Assembly: GCA_003971905.1 (NCBI GenBank)
Contig: RSEE01000053.1
Coordinates: 62,001 to 126,000, forward strand
Reading direction: 5' to 3'
DNA length: 64,000 bases
Source of the DNA: Moniliella sp. 'wahieum'
Lineage: Eukaryota > Basidiomycota > Moniliellomycetes > Moniliellales > Moniliellaceae
This document shows positions 1-10,990 of the stretch, piece by piece; the first letter of the stretch is position 1, and the number at the start of each line of letters is the position of its first letter. The notes below the pieces were generated by a model that was not told the DNA's origin, ran no database searches, and saw nothing but the letters and a program-made list of their open reading frames with translations. The translations under genes were made by a program, and so were the position numbers.

Positions 1-1603
1 ATCCGAACGATCATCGAGATCATGGATCATCATAGACAGACACCATGCATCAACCAGCCGGGTTCCACCGTGGAGAACACCCGAGCTCAGGCGCTCAGGA
101 GGAAGGACAGGAGAGCCGGCTATCTCTTCGTCCTGTGCTTGCCGCATTCCACGAGGTGTGACATGTGCGGTGCGTCCACATACTGTAAAACCAAGCAAAA
201 TGGCGCAGTTCTCACGCGAAAGTTTCCGTGCCGTCTGGCTATCCTTTGCGATACCCCTCGACCCGACCGCACACCCATACGCGCCTGGTCGAGCAAGCAA
301 GGTCGGGGGATGGCGCGGGTGTGACGCCACACTGGTGTAGTGGCGCCGGTAGCCCAAGTCCGGAACCTTCTGGTTTGTTCCGTGCAATATTCCTTCCTGG
401 CTGGAAGGAATATTCTCTAGCCTCTGTAGCTCATGTGCAATGCAATTCACTACCAACTGCCTGTCCTCTGGTCTTCTACAGTGGGATGTGGCGGCATTCG
501 ACCAACAGGACACACATGGCATAGCGCAACAATGGGCGAAGGACAAGGGGAGTGTATATAGGCGCCAGGGGGGCATATCTTTTGACGGTCTACTATACAA
601 CCTAGATAACCGGTTAAACTTGAATAAGTTTTGCGTTTGTTTCTGGTATGGGCTAGGCAGGGGTATTATTGGACGCGGCTTGAGAGTCCTCGGTAGCTCA
701 GTACGGGTCTGTTGGGGGGTTTGGCGTCTTGCAAAGCTGTTCCTCTGTTGCATATTGCATGTACTTCGTTGACGCGTTGACGCGTTGACGACCCTGCGAT
801 TGGACTATGGGACGCCCAGCCTGGCTCGCGAGCAAATGGATTTTGAAGCTTGAAGCGTGAAGGGATTTGCAGACCAAACGAACCAATCAGCGTAAGAGGG
901 CGGTGCGGCCTGCGGATCCACCCATCACCGGTGGCCACCAAGGGGGCAGTGCCAAATGCGGTGCAACCAGTCGTATCACCGGACCACCGCCACGTCGATC
1001 ACTAGCATCATCGATCACTCGATCACTAGCTATAGCTAGCTATCCTATATCATATATCACTAGCTCAGCGCTCGCTCCCGAAGTTCGTAGTCACTAGCTC
1101 GTTAGGGTCTTTCGCTCATGGCGCTCATGCATCAAGCTCGCGCAACCACAGGTCGCTAGCACTGCCCAAACGGCCTCCAGCTGGCCTCCAGCTTGCCCAG
1201 CTGCTCGGCTTGTGCGGGGGGTGGCATAATGGGGTGGCCAGGGACGCGTGACGGCGAGACCTGAGGTGGGCCTGAGACCCTGAGGCTGTGAGCAACCCAG
1301 TTACTGGGATCTACTAGGTACTCACTGAGTGCGTGTTGTGACGCGTGGGCGCGTGGGCCGGAGGGATGAGTCGGGTCAGTAGGTTGGGTTACAGAGTGAA
1401 TATTGAACATTGAACACTGAGTGAAAGGCGGATCGAGGCATTGCTATGCAGTGGAGAGTGACACAGGCTGCGTAGTGTGAGCTGTGGATCTCCTTCCTCC
1501 ACGCAATCCAACCTCGGCCTCCCCCAACCGAACCGCTGATAGCTTCTTCCTCACTTCCTTCACCTGCCCCACCACCTCCTCTTGACCTTTTTTCCTTTGT
1601 GCC
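1..1603. other. intergenic region upstream of the CaM kinase gene
   Basis: I see no convincing gene; the short open frames lack conserved motifs. The stretch holds an exact TGACATGTG word at 159-167, a GTTGACGC tandem at 771-790, a CTTGAAGC-type word at 844-862, and GATC-rich and CTAGCTAT palindromic sequence at 1005-1060. Confidence 0.6.
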
Positions 1604-2835
1604 ATGTCGTCCACCCAAAAGAAAGTGCGAACGGTACCGTGTGCATACAAGACGGGCCGCACCTTGGGCAGTGGCACCTACGCCGTAGTCAAAGAGGCGC
1701 AACGAATCGTCGATGGCCAACGGTTTGCCTGCAAGATCATTACCAAAAAGTTGCTGCGGGGACGTGCAGATGATCCGCAACGAGATTTTGGCCATGAGGA
1801 AAGTCCCAAGGCCATCCCAACTGTGTCACGTTGGTGGACTATTTCGAGACGCTCAACAGCCTCTATGTCGTCACTGAGCTCTGCACGGGAGGGGAACTGT
1901 TTGACCGGATTTGCGCACGGGGATCGTATTATGAAAAGTACGTTTTGATTGGTACCCAGCACCCACCCATTCCTCTGGCTCTATCTAGAGCGAATCTGAC
2001 CCCCCTCCCCCTTCTCCCTGCCCGTTCCCGCATCCTGTAGGGATGCCGCCCACCTCGTACGAACCATCGTAGATGCCGTCAAGTACCTGCACGCCAACGG
2101 CGTTATTCACCGTGGTACGCCCCCTCCTTCCCAGTTTCCCCCCATTGTCGCTGTTGACACTGCCTTGACCGCCTAACACCTGTCTCTCCATTCTACTTAG
2201 ACCTCAAACCTGAGAATCTGCTCTTCAAGGACAAGGGCGAAAAGCTGAGCTGGTCATTGCCGATTTTGGACTGTCACGCATTGTGGACGATGGCAAGATG
2301 ACGCTACTCAACACAACCTGTGGTACGCCCGGGTACATGGCACCTGAGATCTTTACTAAGACGGGACACTATAAGCCAGTGGATTTGTGGGCGGTAGGGT
2401 GATCACCTACTTTCTCCTCTCGGGTTACACGCCCTTTGATCGTGACTCGATGGCCGAGGAGGTCAAGGCGATCACGCGGGCTGACTATGCGTTTGAACCG
2501 CGTGTGTACTGGGACCGCGTCTCTCCCTCGGCCAAGGACTTTATTGCGAAACTCTTGGTGGTCGATCCAGGGAAGCGCATGACGGCCGCCAAGCGTTGGA
2601 GCACCCTTGGTTGGCCGGCGCGGAACCGCAAGATGCAGATTTGATGCCCGGGATGAAACGAGCGTTTGATGGCAAGATGACGTTCCGCAAGGCAGTCAAT
2701 GGGATCCGTTTGATCAATCGGTTGCGCTCCGAGGCCCACTCGGTCGATCCCAACCCAGTCCGGCCCGACGAGGTGGAGAGATCCAACGCTCGATCGACCT
2801 TACCAAGCAGGAGCCGCCACCCGCCCACGTTCTAG
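1604..2835 (+). CDS. CMK1: Ca2+/calmodulin-dependent protein kinase (CaMK I/II type)
   Basis: Cytosolic Ser/Thr kinase activated by calcium-calmodulin. The ATG at 1604 is followed by the glycine loop GSGTYAVVKEA, the ATP lysine in FACKII, the hinge region, the catalytic loop HRDLKPENLL, DFGLSR, the GTPGYMAPEI activation segment and the VDLWAVG helix. The basic segment RKAVNGIRLINRLRS after the kinase core fits a calmodulin-binding, autoinhibitory helix. Introns: 1938-2040 (gtacgt...gtag) and 2115-2200, the latter splitting the HRD loop. Apparent frame breaks lie near 1760, 1809, 2244, 2398 and 2593; apart from the first, each is explained by one missing G. Size (about 370 residues) is normal for fungal Cmk proteins. 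The family call is firm; the Cmk1 versus Cmk2 paralogue is not. Confidence 0.88.
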
Positions 2836-3356
2836 CGGCAGAGTTCTAAATTCGATCATCTTCTCGTTTGTGGTACTTGATAGTATGCAGGCCTGTATCT
2901 TCAACACCCAAGGCTTATAGGTGTAGAGTAGTAGAAAAGAATGCGTACCCTCAGACCCAAGGGTACACTAGCACGTTCGGATGGAGACGCTTTATTCTCC
3001 GCGTAGGCTCTGTCTGCCCCGTCTCGAAGCGGCCAATTAAAGCTATGCATCAGTGGTAGATACAGGGCGGGCATTAGTGATTTGGCTTAACGCACAGAGG
3101 GGGCTCGGCTGTCCAGTCACCTCCCCTACCGAAGAGAATTGATACTTCTAGTAGGAACTACACGCATCAAATAGATCAGCCAGACACAGGGACACAACAC
3201 CGTTCATTGCACTGGCGGCTGGGCCGGTGTAAAGAAAAAGGACAAAAAGGTAGGTCTTGGTAGCGGGGATTAATGACCTTAAGATCTAAGATTCTTCAGA
3301 TTAGACTTAAACAACTGGAGTCACATGTCACAGCGCTTGGATCGGCTCCAAGCAGC
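2836..3356. other. intergenic region between convergent genes
   Basis: 3' ends of the CaM kinase (+) and malate dehydrogenase (-). No gene is seen. A TGACATGTG word (reverse orientation, CACATGTCA) lies at about 3322-3330, some 26 bp beyond the malate dehydrogenase stop. Confidence 0.5.
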
Positions 3357-4413
3357 TCACAGCTTGGCAGCAAACTGCACGCCTTTGTCCACGTTCCCAC
3401 CCAGGTCTTTGACAGCAGTCTTGATCAGCTCTTTTTCGTATTCGCTCACGGCCGGGAGGGGGAGGACCTTCTCCACGCCACGGGGGCCCAAAACAACGGG
3501 AACAGAGAAGAAGATAGGCTCGGAAGCCAGTTGCTTTTTCACTTCGGCCCCACCTGCCGGGTCGGCAGCCAGGTCCACGTAGCTGTACTCGGTCTGGGTC
3601 TTGCCCTGTGCTGCCTCCAGCACGGAAATGGCAAACCGTGCACCAGCATAGGCCATCGAGAGGGTCGCGCCCCGCCACCATTCTTCGCCTTGACCACTTC
3701 ATCACCACCGAATTGGATGCGGTTGGTAAGGTGGGCGATGGTCGCCTGGTCCAATGCCTACTTCGCGTCAGCCACAGCAGAATTTACAGAAAAGATGGTT
3801 AGGTGGGGGGAGGCTGGTTGGTTACGACGTACCACACGCGGCTCGCTTGGCTGAGAAGGGGCACGATCGTGTGCCCCGAATGGCCTCCGATCACGGGCAC
3901 CTTCCACCGAGCGACTCGAGCGGCTTGTGTGCCGCTTCGGCAACAAATGTGCTGGCCCGTACCACGTCGAGGGTGGTGACGCCGAACAGGCGGCGAGGGT
4001 CGTACACACCCTTCTGCTTGAGCACCTCGGCAAAGATGGGCACCGTCGAGTTGACCGGGTTGGAGATGACCAACACAAACGCCTTGGGGGCGTTGGCGGC
4101 ATGGAAAAGCAATGCCAGCGCAGTCTTGGCATTGACGTTGAAGAGGTCGTCGCGGGTCATGCCGGGCTGCGGGGGACGCCGGCCGGGATGATAACCAGGT
4201 CGGCGTTGGACAGCGCCTTGTCCAGGCCATTGTCGGCGGGGAGGTAGCCTGTGACGCGGGCGGGGGTGTTGATGTGCGACACATCGGCCGCTACGCCGGG
4301 CGCATTGACCACGTCATAGAGGGCGAGCTCGTGGATGAGCGGAGACTGCTTGAGCAGAAGCGAGAGCGGCTGGCCGATTCCGCCGGCGGCACCAACAACA
4401 CAGCTTTGACCAT
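3357..4413 (-). CDS. MDH: malate dehydrogenase, NAD-dependent, probably peroxisomal
   Basis: Interconverts malate and oxaloacetate with NAD. The start at 4413 gives MVKA followed by the Rossmann motif [15 protein letters not shown]. Then come IPAGVPR with a substrate arginine, NPVNSTVPI, and IGGHSG with the catalytic histidine. One 80-nt intron (3758-3837) precedes [10 protein letters not shown]. The protein ends AAKL-stop; AKL is a PTS1-type C-terminus, as in yeast Mdh3, and the model has no mitochondrial presequence, so I infer a peroxisomal or dual location. Frame breaks: the codon after the start region (GTGGTT read as GTGTT), near 4167 (AAG read as AG), near 3905 and near 3680. Length is close to the usual 320-340 residues. 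Confidence 0.92.
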
Positions 4414-5637
4414 GATGCACAAGCGAGGGAGGTGGTGGGGGGTGAGGGGGCTGCCGGTGCTGCCCCGTGCGCATGCAGGCGGGACACACGGCTACGGCAA
4501 TGCCGGCCCCGAGGCCGGGCCCGGCGGTGACGCGGGCGACGCGTGAGAGCTGAGAGACGCTGAGGGTGGGTGAGCCTCAGCTGGCGGGACGCTGGGCGGC
4601 TGCTCCGTCTGCGGCTGCACGATTCAACTTTCAAATCAGATGCCAAATTGTGAAGCACATGTCACCCTGCCTTCAAGTTTCAAGCGTCCCGCTCTCCTGT
4701 CTGGTATTCGTGAATGCCGCCTCACCCCTCACCGGTCACGCTCACCCATCCTTCCTTCCCTGCCTTGGGCGCGTGGCCTCTGCGCCGAACTTTCATTACG
4801 CGATCCGCCCACGGGCGGAATCAGTTTTTTCCGCCCTCCACGAACCAGTGGGCTTTATTTTGCGCCGTTCGGCTGGCGACCTCTTTCTTCTTTTCTTCGA
4901 ACAAAAATCCAAAGGAGGTGCGTACCCAACTGGCTCTCAGATCTCACTGCCCATGCTCCGGCCCCGCTAACCTCCTCCCCAGACTCAAAAGTTCGGTGCT
5001 GGTCATTTCCTCCGTCCCAGTACCGTTCCCGTCTCCAAGAACAATTGTGCCAGCTTGGGCCGGGCCTCGTGCCAGTGTTGTCGTGAATGAGCTTCGCGCT
5101 CCTAGTGGGTCAGTCTGCCCCTCGTTGAGGTACGGCGGACCATGATCCCCCTAGTCCAGGCGCACAGCACGGGCCGACATGTATGTGTGTGTGTTCTGCA
5201 GATCTTGGTGGCTTGTTGTGGTTTGGTCAAGGTTCAGCGAACCGGTCAAGCTAGTCATAGCACTGTACTTCCGAGCCTTCTGCCTCACCACAGGATGACT
5301 ATTGTTGCCGCCCCAGGCGGATAATGTCCCATGAAGATTAGCACGATCAAAGCCAAAGATCTCTTCTGATTCCTTCATCCAATCGAGATGAACATGCCAT
5401 TCTGACTGTTTTTTTTTCTCTACAGACCTTCGCATCAATTCATTCCCTTTCTCTCGTCTTCCTTTGCTGCATTGCCATAGAACATCCGTACACCTTATAT
5501 CCAGATGGGCGATGGGGATGTGACCGAGGTCTGTCAAGGTCTGTCAATCAATTGGACTGGTCAGAGCGCATGTGCACACTGGGATTATTGCAAGGGATGC
5601 ATAGAAGACCACATTCAGAGGTCACATTTACAGACGC
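4414..5637. other. intergenic region between MDH and ERG10
   Basis: This is the malate dehydrogenase promoter side plus the 3' flank of the thiolase gene. A CACATGTCA word lies at about 4656-4665, some 245 bp upstream of the MDH start, and TTCAAG-rich sequence lies at 4621-4685. The open frames look random. Confidence 0.5.
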
Positions 5638-6792
<1,155 letters not shown>

Positions 6793-7528
6793 GGTGAAGG
6801 GGTGGTGGAGCAGAGAAGGTGGGGAGGCGGAGGAGGTGGAGGAGGGGCCAGGCCAAGAAGTATGCGCGAGAAGCAGCTCTCAAACCTCCCATCCCAAACT
6901 CAACCCAAGCTAACCCAACCCAATCCAGCGTTCGGATTAATCTGATGCTGGCATCCCAGCGCTTGGCTCCACTTCGCGCGGCTTTAAAGCCAACCCTAGC
7001 ACACCACACTGCCCCCAAGCTGGCCACCCGCAATAGGCCCATCTGGCCGACTGCAGATCATCGATCATCAATTCTTGCACAATTCATCACACGTCACGCG
7101 TCCTGCCTCGTATTTAATGGTTGAGATGATACGGCCTCTCTGTCAACGCACAGGCTATCGGTCGTCCACAACCAGCGGTCCTTCCCTCTCTCCCATCTGC
7201 GTCCAGCATATGCCATGCTCCATGCCGCATATACTTTCGCATTCTAGCGTCGCTCTTCCGCCCTCTCTAGCGCGCTGGTTCCCGCCTCCAACGTCAGGAC
7301 GGCTACAAGATGGCTACCGAGGGTGGCGAAGCGGGCGCGGACAAGGGGAAGCATGGCCGCCAAGCGCTTCGCGTCGCCTTGAGCAAGGTGGGTGGACACG
7401 CCCTGTGCTGATGGTGCCTACCGGTAGCGACTGAAACCTATGACCGATGCATGGTTCACCATGGCCAATACAGAATGAAACAGAGGAGGTATAAGTACAA
7501 AGTACAACAGGTTCAGTCGGTTCACTGT
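6793..7528. other. intergenic region, ERG10 promoter side
   Basis: No gene supported. A GATCATCGATCATC palindromic word sits at 7055-7070, about 270 bp upstream of the thiolase start. Confidence 0.5.
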
Positions 7529-8847
7529 TCACTTGTCCGCCCGCGGATCGGTTTGAGGTTCCTCCTCGACCCAGCTGCCCAACAGATCCGGGGGCAGCTC
7601 GTGCATTTGGACCGAAGGTGCGCCGTGAAGGTAACGCAGATTGTCGAGACAAGCCACGCGGATCTTTTCGAGCGAAGCACGGGTGTTCTGATTTTCCAGG
7701 CGTCCGCCTTGCCCACCCGCGTTGGGCCGTGCTCGCAGTGGCTCATGCAACCGTTTGGAGGGGAGGAAGAAGGCATCAAACTCTGTGTGTGGCAGGTGGT
7801 CAGGGACCTGTTGGTTGAGCAGCACTGCCGTCTCATACGTCCAGCACCGCGCCACGTTGCGCACCGTGTACCCGCCCCCTCCCACTGTGAGCAAGGGGAT
7901 CCCAAACTGCCGGACGAAGCGCACGCACTCCCCATGCGCTGCAACCGAGAGGTTGAAGCAGCCCAGTCGGTCGTTCCCAAGCGAGTCCGCGCCACACTGG
8001 AGCACAATCGCGGCTGGATCAAACGTATTGACAATCGGTTCCATAATGGCCTTGAAGAGGGCAACGTAGGATGCATCGTCGATCCCATCAGCAAGGGGAA
8101 CGTTCATGCAGAAATGCTTGCCAAGCGCAACCCCCGTCTCGCGCAGCGCACCGGTGCATGGGAAAAAGTCGTTGCCATACTTGTGAAAGCTTACAGTGAA
8201 AACGCGATTCGAGTTGTAAAAGGCTTCTTGGACCCCATCCCCATGGTGGACATCAATGTCAATGTAGAGCACACGCGGTGATGACGCAGTAGCTCCATGA
8301 TGGCCAGCACAATATCGTTAATGTAACAAAAGCCACTGGCCTCGGACTTTTTGGCATGGTGCAGTCCCCCAGACCAGTTGATGGCAATGTCAGTCGTGCC
8401 CGTGTTGAGTTTGCGTGCGGCGGCAAGCGAGGCGCCCGCATAGGAGCGGCAAAATTCGTACATGCCATCAAACACGGGACAATCATCGGCAAAGTTGAAT
8501 CGGGTGAAAGCTGCGGTGGGTGGCGAGGAAGGCGTAACAGTGGCCAAGAACTGAATGTAATCCGGATCGTGGAAGGCCTCCATCTCCCCCGCGAAGCGGG
8601 GATGGGAGAAGAGGCCATGCATGTATGTATGCAAGCCGTATCCGAGAACGAGCCGGTTGGTTAACGTCAGACGCGCAGGCTTCATTGGGTGTCGCTCGCC
8701 GTAGTGGTAATGGCCGACGCCCTTGGGGAAGTAGTAGCTCACAACAGGCTCCGAGTGGGCTCGCACCCGCTCGGCATCCGTGCTCACAGCCTCACCTCCG
8801 CCATTCACGGCAAGGGGAGCAGCACCAAAAAATGGCGTGTCGCTCAT
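7529..8847 (-). CDS. HOS2: class I histone deacetylase, Hos2/HDAC3 type
   Basis: Zn-dependent lysine deacetylase, probably the catalytic subunit of a Set3-type complex in the nucleus. ATG 8847 gives [11 protein letters not shown]; then [34 protein letters not shown], the active-site [14 protein letters not shown], metal-binding [10 protein letters not shown] and [14 protein letters not shown] with the catalytic tyrosine. The protein ends DPRADK. Order and length (about 435 residues) fit Hos2. Two oddities: one base is missing near 8275 (CGCCGT read as CGCGT), and the usually invariant FFPGTG reads FFPCTG. The same frame extends upstream past 8847 to 8907, so the true N-terminus could be longer. 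Confidence 0.9.
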
Positions 8848-9337
8848 GGTTGTCCACGCGTTGCCCGCCACATCGTCCAGCGCCGCATCGTAGGCCAGCA
8901 CCACCATCGAACGTGTTGTTGGTCAAAAACGAGGCGGTGATGGGCTGTGGCGATGGCTACGAAGGTGGTGGGCGGAATGAAACGCATCGGCGGAATATTG
9001 CATGAAAGGTCCATATACTTGACCCCCGATTTCAAATTCAGCCGCGCCTCATCCTGCCCCCTGGACACGCCGGAAACAGCGCACAGCACCAAAAGAAGCG
9101 TTACTCCCACCTACTACCGTTAGCAGGACACCATTCCGACTGACGCTGCAGATCCCACTCTTGACGCGTTTCGAAATAGTGGTTGTAAGTGGCTGAGACG
9201 CAGGGGATCCCCTCTCCCAGCTGCTGGAGGGTAGTGCTAGGGTTCCCCTGCACGGCCCTCATCAGTTGATCGGCGACGCTCGCTTCGCCGGGCGGAAGAG
9301 TTCCGCTCGCAGGCCGCGCACCCCCTGCTCGCTCCAT
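8848..9337 (-). CDS. unknown small protein, possibly two exons
   Basis: A methionine frame from 9337 ([12 protein letters not shown]) runs to about 9118 and contains [21 protein letters not shown] probable intron (gtagtagg...tgtccag, about 9060-9118) leads to a second frame with [17 protein letters not shown] and LVFDQQHVR, then after one apparent frame change [15 protein letters not shown] directly before the HDAC start. Amino-acid composition and codon use look coding. I do not recognise the family. It may be a separate small protein overlapping the HDAC 5' end or an N-terminal extension of it. The splice junction phase is not resolved. Confidence 0.4.
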
Positions 9338-9876
9338 CTTCCACTCTCTCTGTCTCTTTCTCTTCAGACGTTGCTTGAAGACTTGTGGGTCACTACTTTG
9401 CCTTCACGCCTTGTCTGAAGACTGCTTTGCAGCTGATCCATAGATCGCGAGTGCTCCCAAGTCGCACTCTAGCACCAGCCCTTTCTACTTTTAATGGCCC
9501 ACAACGTTACGCCGACGGTGTCCAGCCCTCCAATGTAGTCGATTGGCGTCGTTTGTTGGCCCTCATGAGGAGGAGCGTGGGAGAAGCGTACTGGGTCGGA
9601 TGTATATTGACCCCGCATAACATTGCCGACGAAATGGCCGTAGGTAATGAACGCGGCATAGGGTTGCGCAATGAAAAGAAAAAAAGCTGCGGAACCCTAT
9701 TGCAACCCTTTTCCGTCTCCGCCTTCCGCCACCCTCCGCTTGGACGCCGTGCTGGCGCAGTAGTGTGTGCCGCTCCCACCCACCTCACCAAGTCTTGTAC
9801 GTCTTGTCCTAGTCGTTTTCGCTCACCATTCCCCTGTCCTGGAAGCAAAGTGCTGACTGAAACGCAGTTGCCCATC
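9338..9876. other. promoter region of RPS18 and of the gene on the other strand
   Basis: Divergent intergenic region. Pyrimidine-rich leader sequence precedes the RPS18 ATG at 9877, as is common for ribosomal protein genes. I see no other gene. Confidence 0.4.
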
Positions 9877-10472
9877 ATGTCTCTTGTTCCTATGGACGCC
9901 TCGCAGAGCTTTGCGCACATTCTGCGTTTGCTCAACACCAATGTGGACGGTAGGGTCAAGATCATGTACGCCCTGACCCAGATCAAGGGTGTCGGCCGCC
10001 GGTTTGCCAACATGGTGTGCAAGAAGGCCGACATTGACCTGAACAAGCGGTACGTCCAGATCGTCTTGATTGAGGGGTGTCGCAGGCGATGTGCATTCCG
10101 CCTCCGTCCCTGCTACCGTTCCTTGTGGGTTCGGTGCCTGCAATATAACTGCTTTACTACGACCCTTGTGGATGCACCAGTGCTGGTGAGCTCAACTCGG
10201 ATGAGTTGGAGCGTGTGGTGAACATTCTGCAGAACCCACAGGAGTTCAAGATCCCGGACTGGTTCCTCAACCGGCAGCGGGATGTGACGACTGGCAAGTC
10301 GTCCCAGCTTGTGTCTAACAACATTGACTCTGCCCTGCGCGAGGACATTGAGCGGTTGAAGAAGATCCGCGCCCACCGCGGTATCCGCCACTACCTCCAG
10401 CTCCGTGTGCGTGGCCAGCACACCAAGACCACTGGTCGCCGTGGCCGCGCCATTGCCGGCAAGAAAAAGTAA
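9877..10472 (+). CDS. RPS18: 40S ribosomal protein S18 (uS13)
   Basis: Small-subunit head protein contacting P-site tRNA. Exon 1 (9877-10049) encodes [19 protein letters not shown] through ADIDLNK; the intron 10050-10180 (gtacgtcc...caccag) splits the arginine codon; exon 2 (10181-10472) continues [20 protein letters not shown] and [20 protein letters not shown], ending GKKK-stop. The length of 154 residues is typical. This is one of the few genes here without any frame break, and its intron gives a clean example of local splice signals. Confidence 0.97.
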
Positions 10473-10990
10473 ACGCATTTGCTTGTTTTTTTTCCGCCTG
10501 TGGCTTGCCCCCTTTGGTGGTTCCGGCTCGCTCCCTTGCTGGACATGGCAATACCTGGCTCAGGACGGGCATACTATGTCCCCATGCATCCTCGCTGTGC
10601 AGTGTAGCAGCACAAATGGCACACGCCTTCATGCTAACGCAAGGACGCTACAGTGGTTCGTAGAGAAGCAGAGGCGGCGGATAGAGACGATGGCCTCATG
10701 GCGGTGTGGGCATGCGAGCAGCGTGGGGTGGTGGGGGGTGGGGGTGGTGCGTGCCATCTGAGGTCAGACGCGAGGGTGGCGGGGGACAAGCGAGACAGGT
10801 GGCGTAGTGGCTGCGTAGGCGGGCGGGTAAACAAAAGATACGCCAGCCCAGGCACAGGGGCACTGCGGCGGGAGATAGGCTTTGGGGGGACGTGGCCGTC
10901 GGTGGGTGGGCGGTGCAGGCCGAATTGGTGCCTGAGCGCAAGGCACCGTCACCGGCACTGCCCATCGCCGCGTCTGCCTGCGCACCACCA
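10473..10990. other. intergenic region between RPS18 and the Zds-like gene
   Basis: GC-rich with G-rich runs near 10725-10750. The open frames are low complexity and not supported as genes. Confidence 0.4.

Noticed and set aside
5151..5537. 128-codon minus-strand frame downstream of ERG10
   Set aside because: No recognised motif, composition not like neighbouring genes, and it lies in a 3' flank.
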